64,000 nt of DNA from Pinibacter sp031553495 (GTDB taxonomy: Bacteria > Bacteroidota > Bacteroidia > Chitinophagales > Chitinophagaceae): assembly GCA_031553495.1 (NCBI GenBank), contig JAVBLN010000046.1, positions 1 through 64,000 of the forward strand, read 5' to 3'. Every line of letters starts with the position of its first letter. The first letter of the stretch is position 1. Positions 24,220-33,265 of the stretch are shown one piece after another. The translations under genes and the position numbers were made by a program. Under the pieces are notes generated by a model. It saw only the letters and a program-made list of their open reading frames with translations, did not search any database and was not told where the DNA came from.

Positions 24220-25203
24220 ATGGAAATAAATTTCAGCAATAAAACATCTAAGGTGAAGCAACTGGCTGATGCGTTAAGCCTTGCTATATCCCGGGGTGAA
24301 TTCAACCCCGGAGATTCGTTGCCATCTATAAATGAAATAAGCGCGAAATATAAAATTTCGCGTGATACGGTATTTAAGGCTTTTAAAGATCTTAAGCAGC
24401 GAAACCTCGTAGATTCTTCTCCCGCAAAAGGATATTTTGTTAAAGGCAAAATCATGAATATCCTTTTACTGCTCGATGAGTATAGCCCCTTTAAAGAAGC
24501 GTTGTACAACAATTTTATTGAAAAGCTTCCTCGCGATTATAAAGTAGATCTGTTATTTCATCAGTACAACAAACGGTTATTCAGCACTATCATTAGAGAA
24601 TCGGTTGGCTGGTACAATAAGTATGTTGTGATGAATTTTCACAATGAGCAATTTTCACCTGATTTAAAGAAAATAGAACCCGGAAAATTATTACTGCTCG
24701 ACTTCGGCAAATTTGAAAAAGACGCTTATTCGTATGTATGCCAGGATTTTGATACCGCACTTTACAACTGCCTGGGCCAGGTTCTTGAAAACATTAAAAA
24801 GTACCGGAAATTTGTTATGTATTTCCCGTCTTCCTGTATTCATCCGGCCAGTTCAAAAGAGTACTTCAAAAAATTTTGCACTAAGAATAAAATAAATGGT
24901 GAAATAGTTGTGGATACTATAACCGCAGATCAAATCAGACCCGGAACCGCCTATTTAATAATACGCAACAGGGAGTTGGTTGATATTGTAAAACAATGCA
25001 AAAAGAATAATCTTCAGATCGGAGAGTCGGTGGGTATTATAGCCTATAACGATATGCCGGTTTATGAAATTATTGAGAATGGCATCACTACTATTAGTAC
25101 CGATTTCGAAATGATGGGAAGACGTGCGGCCGACTTTGTGTTGAAAGATGAACGCATACAAGAGTATGTTCCTACTAGAGTAACGCTGAGAGGTAGTTTG
25201 TAA
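24220..25203 (+). CDS. GntR-type regulator with LacI-like sugar-binding domain
   Basis: A 327-residue regulator. Residues about 8-75 form a GntR winged helix (ALSLAISRGEFNPGDSLPS, then SRDTVFKAFKDLKQRNLV). The rest resembles a periplasmic-binding/LacI effector domain, ending with GIIAYNDMPVYEIIENGIT and TDFEMMGRRAADFVL. This is the AraR-like domain combination used to sense sugars. The position inside the fucose cluster suggests it represses these genes and responds to L-fucose or a phosphorylated intermediate. The ATG at 24220 was chosen over a TTG at 24196 because the extra residues (HQHSSAQ) have no family match. Confidence 0.87.
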   Translation: MEINFSNKTSKVKQLADALSLAISRGEFNPGDSLPSINEISAKYKISRDTVFKAFKDLKQRNLVDSSPAKGYFVKGKIMNILLLLDEYSPFKEALYNNFIEKLPRDYKVDLLFHQYNKRLFSTIIRESVGWYNKYVVMNFHNEQFSPDLKKIEPGKLLLLDFGKFEKDAYSYVCQDFDTALYNCLGQVLENIKKYRKFVMYFPSSCIHPASSKEYFKKFCTKNKINGEIVVDTITADQIRPGTAYLIIRNRELVDIVKQCKKNNLQIGESVGIIAYNDMPVYEIIENGITTISTDFEMMGRRAADFVLKDERIQEYVPTRVTLRGSL

Positions 25204-25286
25204 GGGAGGCAGGGTATGGCAATGAATAGCGGGTTTATACAAAACTGCTTTTAAAAATATCTAAAACCAATAAAAAAGAATTCCAA

Positions 25287-27056
25287 ATGAAAACTTATCC
25301 AAAAATTGGCATCAGGCCCACAATTGATGGGCGCCAGGGAGGAGTAAGAGAAAGTCTTGAAGCACAAACCATGAACTTGGCAAAGATGGTAGTTGACCTT
25401 CTTTCCTCAACATTAAAATATCCCGATGGCACGCCGGTTCAGTGTGTTATAGCCGACAGTACAATAGGGCGTGTAGCGGAAGCCGCAGCATGTGAGGCAA
25501 AATTTGCCAAAGAAAACGTTGGGGTGTCCATTACCGTTACACCATGCTGGTGTTATGGAAGCGAGACTATTGATATGAACACTCACAGGCCAAAAGCTAT
25601 TTGGGGATTCAACGGAACTGAACGGCCGGGTGCTGTTTATCTTGCCGCAGCTCTTGCAGGCCACAGCCAGAAAGGATTGCCCGCATTTGGTATTTATGGT
25701 CGCGATGTGCAAAATGCAGGCGACGGCAATATTCCTGAAGATGTGAAGGAAAAGCTGATACGCTTTGCTAAAGCGGGTTTGGCAGTTGCTATCATGAAAG
25801 GCGAATCGTATTTATCCATTGGCAGTGTATCAATGGGTATTGCCGGTTCTATTGTAAATGCCGATTTCTTCCAGGAATATCTCGGCATGCGCAACGAGTA
25901 TGTAGACATGAGTGAAATAATCCGCAGGGTGAATGAAGGTATTTATGATAAAGATGAATTTGCGAAAGCAATGGCATGGACAGAAAAGTATTGCAAACCC
26001 AATGAGGGAGCGGATATCAATGTGCCTGCAAAAGTAAAGTCGCGCCAGGAAAAAGATGCCGACTGGGACTTTGTTGTAAAAATGACAATTATTATTCGCG
26101 ACCTCATGCAGGGAAATCCCAAGCTGAAAGAAATGGGATTCCTGGAAGAAGCGCTGGGTCATAATGCCATTGCATCCGGCTTCCAGGGGCAGCGCCAGTG
26201 GACTGATTTTATGCCTAACGGAGATTTCGCAGAAGCCATCCTTAACTCTTCTTTCGATTGGAACGGTATAAGAAAAGCATATATGGTGGCAACAGAAAAC
26301 GACTGCCTGAATGGCGCTACCATGTTGTTCTCTCATTTGATTACCAATACCGCTCAAATATTTGCTGATGTTAGAACTTATTGGAGCCCCGATGCGGTTA
26401 AAAGAGTAACGGGTAAGGAACTAAAAGGACTTGCCGTAAACGGAATATTACACCTCATCAATTCCGGTTCGGCCACGCTTGATGCAACCGGCCAGCAAAG
26501 CAAAGACGGTCAGCCTGCCATGAAACCCTTCTGGGAAATAACTGAACAGGAAGTGGAAAAATGCCTTGAAGCTACCACATGGTATCCTGCAAACAGGGAT
26601 TACTTCCGTGGCGGCGGCTATTCATCCAACTTTTTATCAAAAGGCGGCATGCCGGTTACAATGGCCAGGATAAACATGATCAAAGGCATTGGCCCTGTTA
26701 TTCAAATAGCTGAAGGATGGAGTGTTGACCTGGAACCGGACGTACACAAAACACTTGACGACCGTACAGATAAAACATGGCCTACCACATGGTTTGTGCC
26801 ACGCCTTTGCGACAGCCCAGCTTTCAGAGATGTGTATACAGTAATGAACAGGTGGGGTGCCAATCATGGCGCTATCAGCTATGGCCACATTGGCGCGGAT
26901 CTTATAACGCTTTGCGCTATGCTCCGCATACCTGTGTGCATGCACAATGTGCCGGAAGAAAAGCTTTTCCGTCCGAGTTCATGGAATGCTTTCGGCATGG
27001 ATCCTGAAGGCGCGGATTACAGAGCCTGCGCAGCTTACGGGCCTTTGTACAAATAG
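25287..27056 (+). CDS. fucI: L-fucose isomerase
   Basis: FucI converts L-fucose to L-fuculose using Mn2+ in the cytoplasm. The 589-residue length and the opening KTYPKIGIRPTIDGRQGGVR are diagnostic. CWCYGSETIDM, GIYGRDVQNAGDGNIPEDV and the metal-binding ATENDCLNGA region are intact, and the C-terminal SWNAFGMDPEGADYRACAAY is the usual FucI ending. It is 83 bp downstream of the GntR gene. The enzyme can also act on D-arabinose in other bacteria, but the neighbouring permease and aldolase support fucose as the main substrate. Confidence 0.97.
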   Translation: MKTYPKIGIRPTIDGRQGGVRESLEAQTMNLAKMVVDLLSSTLKYPDGTPVQCVIADSTIGRVAEAAACEAKFAKENVGVSITVTPCWCYGSETIDMNTHRPKAIWGFNGTERPGAVYLAAALAGHSQKGLPAFGIYGRDVQNAGDGNIPEDVKEKLIRFAKAGLAVAIMKGESYLSIGSVSMGIAGSIVNADFFQEYLGMRNEYVDMSEIIRRVNEGIYDKDEFAKAMAWTEKYCKPNEGADINVPAKVKSRQEKDADWDFVVKMTIIIRDLMQGNPKLKEMGFLEEALGHNAIASGFQGQRQWTDFMPNGDFAEAILNSSFDWNGIRKAYMVATENDCLNGATMLFSHLITNTAQIFADVRTYWSPDAVKRVTGKELKGLAVNGILHLINSGSATLDATGQQSKDGQPAMKPFWEITEQEVEKCLEATTWYPANRDYFRGGGYSSNFLSKGGMPVTMARINMIKGIGPVIQIAEGWSVDLEPDVHKTLDDRTDKTWPTTWFVPRLCDSPAFRDVYTVMNRWGANHGAISYGHIGADLITLCAMLRIPVCMHNVPEEKLFRPSSWNAFGMDPEGADYRACAAYGPLYK

Positions 27057-27131
27057 ATGGAAAGTATAATTGCAAGTGCAAATCATATGAGGTTGTTTGA
27101 GTTATTTGAAAATTCAATTGTTTCGTTTGTA

Positions 27132-27145
27132 TATTAACGTTAATA
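27132..27145. promoter_or_regulatory. Perfect 14-bp palindrome downstream of fucI, candidate operator
   Basis: TATTAACGTTAATA is self-complementary with a central CG, like operators of GntR/LacI-hybrid sugar regulators such as AraR. It lies about 240 bp upstream of the class II aldolase start. No second copy was found near the other fucose genes, so the assignment is weak. Confidence 0.3.
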
Positions 27146-27174
27146 AATATTCAAACATGGTAGCAGGCATAATG

Positions 27175-27252
27175 TTTTTTTGGAACAGGCAGTATTGCTA
27201 CTATTAAGCATCGTTGTGTCACTCACTTGTACGGTTGTAATGCTATTCGGCA
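27175..27252 (+). repeat. K-element 15, T-first, box type A
   Basis: T7, GGAACAGGCAGTATTGCTAC, TATTAAGCATCG, TTGTGTCACTCACTTGTAC, GGTTGTAATGCTATTCGGC. It separates fucI from the aldolase gene within the fucose cluster. The remaining 130 bp to the aldolase start holds nothing recognised. Confidence 0.92.
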
Positions 27253-27385
27253 AAGTGAAACACCTTGCACAAATCTATACTGCGAAAAGCGGAGTAGAAT
27301 AACTCAAACAACTTCATTGAATTTTCAACAGCAATTATTTATAAAAAGTATTCAACATCAAATTTTATTGAAAAACAAAATCATT

Positions 27386-28027
27386 ATGGAAAAAATAACA
27401 GGTGCGGATTATGCAGAATTTATTACAGCGGCGCACCGTGCCGGAGCGGAAAGATTAATGCTGTGCAGCAGCGGCAATATGTCTAAACGCATTGGAACGT
27501 CAGTGCTGATTTCCGGTACAGGTTCCTGGTTGCCCAGAATTAAAAAAGAAAACATAGCTGTTTGTCAACTGGATTCCGGCAATATCTTGAATGGTATAAA
27601 ACTCTCCATGGAAAATGGATTTCATCTTGGAGTGATGAGAGCACGTAAAGATGTAAATGTTGTATTGCATTTTCAATCGGAGTATGCAACTGCTGTGGCA
27701 TGTATGAAAGATAAGCCTGCAAACTTTAATGTAATAGCGGAAGTGCCATGCTATATTGGCGCGGAAGTGCCTGTTGTTCCATATTTCAGGCCGGGTTCAA
27801 AAGAGTTGGCAAACGCGGTAGTTGAAGCCTTAACAAATCATGATGCGGTAATGCTTACCAATCACGGACAAGTTGTTTGCGGAAAAGATTATGATGATGT
27901 TTTTCAGAAAGCCTGTTTCCTGGAACTGGCCTGCCGCATTATTGTGCACACACAAAAGCAATGTACTTTTATTAGCGAGGAACAAATTAAAGATCTTGAT
28001 TATTACATTTTAGGAAAAGGGAAATAA
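27386..28027 (+). CDS. Class II aldolase/adducin family, probable L-fuculose-1-phosphate aldolase
   Basis: A 213-residue class II aldolase that by context should split L-fuculose-1-phosphate into DHAP and L-lactaldehyde. The phosphate-binding SSGNMSKR and SGTGSWL loops are present. Of the zinc ligands and base known in E. coli FucA (Glu73, His92, His94, His155), Glu76, His95 and His160 (TNHGQ) are found. The second histidine of the usual H-x-H is Gln97 (LHFQSEYAT). Either this subfamily coordinates metal differently or the activity is altered. The ATG at 27386 is preferred over an upstream frame opening at 27227, which runs through K-element 15. Confidence 0.85.
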   Translation: MEKITGADYAEFITAAHRAGAERLMLCSSGNMSKRIGTSVLISGTGSWLPRIKKENIAVCQLDSGNILNGIKLSMENGFHLGVMRARKDVNVVLHFQSEYATAVACMKDKPANFNVIAEVPCYIGAEVPVVPYFRPGSKELANAVVEALTNHDAVMLTNHGQVVCGKDYDDVFQKACFLELACRIIVHTQKQCTFISEEQIKDLDYYILGKGK

Positions 28028-28056
28028 TTAATAATTAATAATGAATAATTAATAAT
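28024..28056. repeat. 7-bp repeat overlapping the aldolase stop codon
   Basis: AATAATT/AATAATT/AATAATG/AATAATT/AATAATG. The first unit contains the TAA stop of the aldolase gene. Confidence 0.75.
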
Positions 28057-28084
28057 GGTGAATGCGGGGTGAATGTTGCTTATT

Positions 28085-28163
28085 GCTCAATAGCATTACT
28101 ACCGTACAAGTGAGTGACACAACGATGCTTAATAGTAGTAATGCCGCCGATTTCCAAATAAAA
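28085..28163 (-). repeat. K-element 16, A-last, box type A
   Basis: GCTCAATAGCATTACTACC, GTACAAGTGAGTGACACAAC, GATGCTTAATAGTAGTAATG, CCGCCGATTTCC, interrupted A-tract. It brackets the aldolase gene together with K-element 15. Confidence 0.92.
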
Positions 28164-28197
28164 AGGTAAACAATTACTCAGCAAATATTTGTTTAAC

Positions 28198-28234
28198 AAT
28201 TCATCATTCATCGCTCATCACTCATTACTCTCAA
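28198..28234. repeat. 7-bp repeat directly before the kinase gene
   Basis: TTCATCA/TTCATCG/CTCATCA/CTCATTA/CTCTCAA ends 1 bp before the kinase ATG (28236), so it would lie in the 5' untranslated leader. Confidence 0.7.
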
Positions 28235-28235
28235 C

Positions 28236-29690
28236 ATGGCAAACACATACATAGCCTGCGATTTTGGAGCCGGAAGCGGCAGAATAATTGCCGGTACTAT
28301 TTCGCAAAATAAAATAGAGCTGGAAGAGCTTCATCGGTTTCCCAACCGGCAGATAAAACTGGGGAATCATATTTATTGGGATTTCCCGGCGCTTTTTGAA
28401 GAGCTGAAAACCGGGCTTTACAACGCGGCTCAAAAAAAGCTGAACGTAAGATCAATTGGAATTGATACATGGGGTGTTGATTTTGGCCTTATTGATAAAA
28501 GCGGTAATCTTATCGGCAACCCGGTTGTGTACCGCGACGATCGTACGGAAGGCATGCCTGGCGAGGTTTTTAAGCTTATTGATGAACAAGCGCTGTTTAA
28601 TGAAACGGGTATTGCGCATTGGCAAATAAACACGTTGTTCCAATTGTATAGTATGAAGCACGGCAAAAGCAGTCAGTTGGATATTGCGAAACACCTGCTG
28701 TTTATGCCCGACCTGTTTACTTATTTTTTAACCGGCGAAGTTTATAACGAGTACACCATTGCATCCACTTCCGAACTGCTTGATGCCAGAACAAAAAAGT
28801 GGTCGGATAAGATCATTGATATTTTGGGATTGCCGCGCCAGGTGTTTGCCAACATAATACATCCCGGCAGCATTTGCGGTAAGCTAAAAAAAGAAATTGC
28901 TATTGAAACGGGATTGCAAGATGTGGATGTAGTAGCAGTAGGCTCGCACGATACAGCCAGCGCCATTGCTGCCATTCCGGCGCTTGGCAACAATTGGGGT
29001 TTTCTAAGTTCGGGCACATGGTCGTTGCTTGGCATTGAAAAAGAGCAACCGGATTTTTCGGAATTGGCACGCAGTAATGGGTTTACTAATGAAGGCGGCG
29101 TGAACAACCGTATCAGATTTCTCAAAAATATTTCCGGCCTGTGGATGTTGCAGCGCTTAATGAGTGAATGGGAAAAAGCCGGTTTGAACTGCAATTATGA
29201 CTTTCTGTTCGCTGAAGCCGAAAAAGCCACACCATTCAAAACATTGATAGATGTGAATGACCAATCGTTTTTAAACCCTCAAAGCATGAGTGCGGCCATT
29301 CAAAACTATTGCATATCTTATGCTTTGCCTGTGCCGGTAACGCAGGCAGAATTTGTAAGATGTGCATTAGAATCTCTTGCATTGAAATATAAATCGGCAG
29401 TGGCACAATTGAACCAAATAAATAATTTTTCTTTGGAAAAATTGCATGTTATTTCAGGAGGTTGTCAAAATAAAATGCTTAATCAATTTACCGCGAATGC
29501 CTTGAATGTTCCGGTAATAGCAGGGCCTGTTGAGGCAACTGCATTGGGAAATATTCTTGTGCAGGCCATTGCAAAAAAAGAAATTTCTTCTATGGAGGAT
29601 GGAAGAGCGCTGGTAAAAAGATCATTCCTGGTGGAGGAATATCTTCCGGGCGAGGCATCCGGACAATGGGAAGAACATTGCGGTTTATAA
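28236..29690 (+). CDS. FGGY-family sugar kinase, RhaB-like, probable L-fuculokinase
   Basis: A 484-residue FGGY carbohydrate kinase with the ASKHA nucleotide-binding fold. The N-terminal phosphate-1 motif is CDFGAGSGRIIAGTI, the substrate-site WGVDFGLID follows, and the phosphate-2/adenosine region is FLSSGTWSLLGIE, with ISGGCQNKMLNQFTANAL near the end. Sequence features are closer to rhamnulokinase (RhaB) than to proteobacterial FucK. By position between the fucose isomerase/aldolase and the fucose permease it most likely phosphorylates L-fuculose at O1. Cytoplasmic. Substrate preference between fuculose and rhamnulose cannot be settled by reading. Confidence 0.9.
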   Translation: MANTYIACDFGAGSGRIIAGTISQNKIELEELHRFPNRQIKLGNHIYWDFPALFEELKTGLYNAAQKKLNVRSIGIDTWGVDFGLIDKSGNLIGNPVVYRDDRTEGMPGEVFKLIDEQALFNETGIAHWQINTLFQLYSMKHGKSSQLDIAKHLLFMPDLFTYFLTGEVYNEYTIASTSELLDARTKKWSDKIIDILGLPRQVFANIIHPGSICGKLKKEIAIETGLQDVDVVAVGSHDTASAIAAIPALGNNWGFLSSGTWSLLGIEKEQPDFSELARSNGFTNEGGVNNRIRFLKNISGLWMLQRLMSEWEKAGLNCNYDFLFAEAEKATPFKTLIDVNDQSFLNPQSMSAAIQNYCISYALPVPVTQAEFVRCALESLALKYKSAVAQLNQINNFSLEKLHVISGGCQNKMLNQFTANALNVPVIAGPVEATALGNILVQAIAKKEISSMEDGRALVKRSFLVEEYLPGEASGQWEEHCGL

Positions 29691-29722
29691 TAATTAATTA
29701 GTGTTTGCAAAAATCAAAACAT

Positions 29723-31099
29723 ATGAAAGATATTAAAAAGAGAGTCCCGCTTCTTGCTAAGCCGGGTGGAGGCTCGTATTTAGTGCCATTTATTCTAATT
29801 ACCAGTCTTTTTCTTCTTTGGGGTTTTGCGCACAGCCTGCTGGATCTGCTTAACAAACATTTCCAGGATGCATTGCATTTGAATAAAGCGCAATCAGGCG
29901 CTGTGCAGGCTTCGGCATATGGCGCCTATTTTTTGGCGGCATTGCCTGCAGGATATATTGCAAGGCGTTTCGGTTATAAAAGCGGGATACTTATAGGGCT
30001 TACATTATTCGCCATCGGTGCGTTCTGGTTTGTGCCCGCAGTAAAGCTTAATGAATTCTGGGCTTTCCTGCTTGGGCTGTTGATTTTGTTTTTTGGGTTA
30101 ACATTTTTGGAAACTGTAGCAAATCCTTACACTACTGTTCTCGGCCCTTCGGAAACAGCCGCCAGCAGAATCAATTTTTCGCAAACGTTTAATGCCATCG
30201 GCTGGATACTTGGGCCGCTGCTGGGTTCTATACTGATCTTTAAAAATGAAACAGGAAAATCTCCTTTGGAATTATTTATTGAAGCGTTGCAAAAAGTATT
30301 CCTCGGGGTATCCGATACTGTTCAGCAAACAGGCGCGATGATCGCGTCCGCGCCATCAGGCACGCATACCGACAATTCAGTGTTGATTGTACCTTACGTG
30401 GGATTGGGTGTGGTGGTATTGCTTGTGTTAATCATGTTTTATTTTACCAAACTACCCGAAGTATCAGTGGAAAGCGCCGGGCACGGTACGGCAGGTGGAG
30501 AAAATAGCGTTTCGCATTTTGCAAACAAACCATTAATAAAACAAAGACATTTTGTTTTGGCAGTTGTTGCGCAATTTTTATACGTGGCCGCACAAACCGG
30601 TGTAGGCAGCTTTTTTATCAATTATTCTGTAGAAGTAAAAGGCTTAGGGCTTACCGAAATGCAGGCCGGCATACTGCTCTCGCTTGGTGGCTTTGTGTTG
30701 TTTGCAGTAGGTCGGTTTGTTGGGAGCCTCGCGATGCGTGTAATGCAGCCGGGCTCTTTACTGGGAACTTTCGCATTGATCAATACCATGCTTATGGCAT
30801 TCACATTCATGCGTCACGACCGGTTTGGGTTGATAGCCATGATCATGAGTTATTTATTTATGTCGTTAATGTTTCCATCAATTTTCGCACTTGGATTGCG
30901 CGGCCTGGGAGCGAAAACAAAAACCGCTTCATCAATATTGGTAATGACAGTGGCAGGCGGGGCAATAGCGCCGGCGCTTATGGGAGTAATAGGTGAGCAT
31001 AACATGAACAACGGATTTATTATTCCATTGATATGCTTCGCGTTTATCGCGTTTTATGGATTTGTAGGATGCAGGATATCTCAGAAAAAGTTAGTATAG
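29723..31099 (+). CDS. fucP: L-fucose:H+ symporter permease
   Basis: A 458-residue major facilitator superfamily transporter of the FucP family. Helix 1 carries TSLFLLWGFAHSLLDLLNKH, the FucP signature region. QSGAVQASAYGAYFLAALPAGYI forms helix 2 with the loop RRFGYKSGI, and LETVANPYTTVLGPSETAASRINFSQTFN is the conserved central segment. About 12 membrane helices are expected, and a longer cytoplasmic loop lies near residues 250-270. It imports L-fucose with protons across the inner membrane. The ATG at 29723 is preferred over TTG at 29705. The last gene of the cluster. Confidence 0.95.
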   Translation: MKDIKKRVPLLAKPGGGSYLVPFILITSLFLLWGFAHSLLDLLNKHFQDALHLNKAQSGAVQASAYGAYFLAALPAGYIARRFGYKSGILIGLTLFAIGAFWFVPAVKLNEFWAFLLGLLILFFGLTFLETVANPYTTVLGPSETAASRINFSQTFNAIGWILGPLLGSILIFKNETGKSPLELFIEALQKVFLGVSDTVQQTGAMIASAPSGTHTDNSVLIVPYVGLGVVVLLVLIMFYFTKLPEVSVESAGHGTAGGENSVSHFANKPLIKQRHFVLAVVAQFLYVAAQTGVGSFFINYSVEVKGLGLTEMQAGILLSLGGFVLFAVGRFVGSLAMRVMQPGSLLGTFALINTMLMAFTFMRHDRFGLIAMIMSYLFMSLMFPSIFALGLRGLGAKTKTASSILVMTVAGGAIAPALMGVIGEHNMNNGFIIPLICFAFIAFYGFVGCRISQKKLV

Positions 31100-31103
31100 A
31101 AAG

Positions 31104-31164
31104 TTGAAAGTGAGGTAAAGCTTTAAACAGTTCCACTCAATACTCATAACTCAATACTCATAAC
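31104..31164. repeat. 7-bp repeats between fucP and K-element 17
   Basis: AAGTTGAAAGTG follows directly after the fucP stop. CTCAATA/CTCATAA/CTCAATA/CTCATAA occupies 31136-31164 and leads into the T-tract of K-element 17. Confidence 0.7.
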
Positions 31165-31242
31165 TTTTATGTAACCGGCGGTAGTGCTACTATTAAGCAT
31201 CGTTGTGTCACTCACTTGTACGGTAGTAATGCTATTGAGCGG
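31165..31242 (+). repeat. K-element 17, T-first, box type A
   Basis: TTTTATGTAACCGGCGGTAG, TGCTACTATTAAGCATCG, TTGTGTCACTCACTTGTAC, GGTAGTAATGCTATTGAGC. A near-consensus copy between convergent fucP and the btuB-like gene. Confidence 0.92.
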
Positions 31243-31248
31243 GTTGGC

Positions 31249-31303
31249 AGTTGGCGGTAAAGAAATCATGTGGCTCTGACATCTGATTTCTTTACCGCCA
31301 ACT
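31249..31303. terminator. Perfect 20-bp inverted repeat between convergent genes
   Basis: The arms 31249-31268 and 31284-31303 (core TTGGCGGTAAAGAAATCA) are exactly complementary around a 15-nt loop. There is no T-run, so it is not a classic intrinsic terminator, but it may block transcription or protect 3' ends of both converging transcripts. It ends 15 bp from the btuB-like stop codon. Confidence 0.6.
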
Positions 31304-31318
31304 ACTCAAATTCCCTCC

Positions 31319-33265
31319 TTACAAAATTACAATCACCCCGGCCATGCAATTGAATTGGCGTGTATTGTAACCGTACCAGTCGTAGTATGAGCGGTTGGTA
31401 ATGTTACGAAAATCACCAAATACCTTAATGTTGCGTTTGCCTTTTTGCAACGGTATTTTATACTCTACGTATGCATCAAGCGTGTAATAACCCTTCAGAT
31501 CAACAACTTCACTTTTGTAAGTAGCGCTATTATAAAACAGATCCTGTTTTTTACCGGCCCATTTAATGCCGGTGCCGGCAAACAGGTTTTGTGTAAATTG
31601 ATAACCGACATTTGCATTAATGGTATTTTTCGGCCTGCGTTGCAAGTTGAAATAGCTGGTGTCTTTACCATTTGATTTGTGCGTGGTCAGCTTCCCGTCA
31701 ACATATGTATAATTGGCCGTTATCCTTAGTTTCGAGACCGGGTGTATAATTGCTTCCAGTTCTACACCATGATCCTTTTGCTGGTCGCCGTTTTCATATT
31801 TATAATTGCCATTGTATAATATAACATCTTTGATCACTCTGTTAAAATAAGTCGCCCGCATATTAAGCGTGTTGCTTTTGTTAAAATACTGGGAGCCGGC
31901 TTCAAATGAAAGAGACTTTTCCGGTTTCAATTCGCTGTTAGTATCCTTGTTCATAACGTTATATAATGATGGCGCACGAAATCCGGATGAAAGATTTGCA
32001 AACAACTTGATTCTGCTATCAATCAAATACGATGGGTTAAATGAATAAGAAAAATTTGAACCCGCAGTTGAGTGATGCGTGTATCTGCCGCCTGCTTCCA
32101 CATTGAAGTTGTAAATATTTTTTAATAACAGTGATGCATATGCGCTATACATATCCGATCTTTCCCATGCGGTTTTATTGGCGCCAAATGCAGAGCTGTC
32201 CGCGGATTTTGCTTTTTGATTTCTGTAATCTATTCCTGCAAGCAGACTTAATTTTTCATTAAAATTTATATTAGTGTACGCTTCTGTAAACACGCTGTTC
32301 CCCTTGTACACTGCGAAGTAAGGATCATAATCGTTTGGCAAAGGCGGCGTGTTTACTGAATCTGTAAGATTGCGCTCAATAAAATTTTCATTAGCGTTTA
32401 CAGTTAATGTTCCTTTTTTAAAACTATAAACGGATGAAAGTGCCAATTGTTTATTGATGTTCTTTATAGAATTATTTTTATCATCTGCAAAAGCGCCGTC
32501 ATCAATTCCTGCATTATAGTGATCAAGCAGTCCGAATAATTTTACTTTCCAGTTGGAGGTGATATCAGCCCCCAAAGTGGTGCTGAAGTTATTTTGATTA
32601 AACCCGTCTTTATCAAAATTTTGTTTGCCGGTGGTATCAGAAGCAGATGAAAAGCCGTTGGATTGCAAATGATTATACTGGGCATTATAGGAAAACCAAT
32701 TGACTTTGCCATTTACTCCTGCATTGGTTTTAAGGGAGCCATAAGTACCGCCTGCAATTGTGCCATTGAATGTTACAGGTCTGCTTCCTGTTTTTTTTGT
32801 AATGATATTGATCACTCCGGCCACCGCGTCTGAACCGTATAGAACAGATTGAGTTCCTTTTAAAATTTCCACTCTCTCAATTTGATCAATGGAAAAATGA
32901 TTGAGATCAAATTCCGATGAAATACCAGAGGCGTCATTTACAGGCATTCCGTCTACCAGTATCAGCGTGTATGCTGCGGAAGCGCCTTGCAAATAAACAG
33001 TTTGATTAGTACCCGGTGCATTTTGTGCGCCGCCAATAACAAGGCCAGCCTGTTCATTTAATACTTGTGTTAGCGTGCGGCCGGTATTTCTTTCCAATGT
33101 TGTTCTGTCTATAACCGTCAGTACTTTACCGGTTGAACTTTGCTTTTGTGCGAACTTGTTAGCAGTTATTACTACTTCATCTAGCGTTTTATGCTTTGTG
33201 GAGTCTGTTTGTGCTGTGGCACAATAAAAAGATAATAATGAGAACCCTGCGATTAATTTTTTCAC
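31319..33265 (-). CDS. btuB: TonB-dependent cobalamin receptor, BtuB-like
   Basis: A 648-residue outer-membrane receptor. A signal peptide (KKLIAGFSLLSFYCATAQ) is followed by the TonB-box/plug region starting LDEVVITANKFAQKQSSTGK and containing QTVYLQGASAAYTLILVDGMPVND-type plug strands. A 22-strand barrel ends in MAGVIVIL. Length and order match BtuB. A cobalamin riboswitch lies just upstream on the same strand, so B12 or a corrinoid is the likely substrate. The start is ambiguous: GTG at 33265 gives a clean signal peptide, TTG at 33271 adds two residues, and ATG at 33349 adds 28 residues that do not look like a leader. Confidence 0.9.
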   Translation of the reverse strand: MKKLIAGFSLLSFYCATAQTDSTKHKTLDEVVITANKFAQKQSSTGKVLTVIDRTTLERNTGRTLTQVLNEQAGLVIGGAQNAPGTNQTVYLQGASAAYTLILVDGMPVNDASGISSEFDLNHFSIDQIERVEILKGTQSVLYGSDAVAGVINIITKKTGSRPVTFNGTIAGGTYGSLKTNAGVNGKVNWFSYNAQYNHLQSNGFSSASDTTGKQNFDKDGFNQNNFSTTLGADITSNWKVKLFGLLDHYNAGIDDGAFADDKNNSIKNINKQLALSSVYSFKKGTLTVNANENFIERNLTDSVNTPPLPNDYDPYFAVYKGNSVFTEAYTNINFNEKLSLLAGIDYRNQKAKSADSSAFGANKTAWERSDMYSAYASLLLKNIYNFNVEAGGRYTHHSTAGSNFSYSFNPSYLIDSRIKLFANLSSGFRAPSLYNVMNKDTNSELKPEKSLSFEAGSQYFNKSNTLNMRATYFNRVIKDVILYNGNYKYENGDQQKDHGVELEAIIHPVSKLRITANYTYVDGKLTTHKSNGKDTSYFNLQRRPKNTINANVGYQFTQNLFAGTGIKWAGKKQDLFYNSATYKSEVVDLKGYYTLDAYVEYKIPLQKGKRNIKVFGDFRNITNRSYYDWYGYNTRQFNCMAGVIVIL

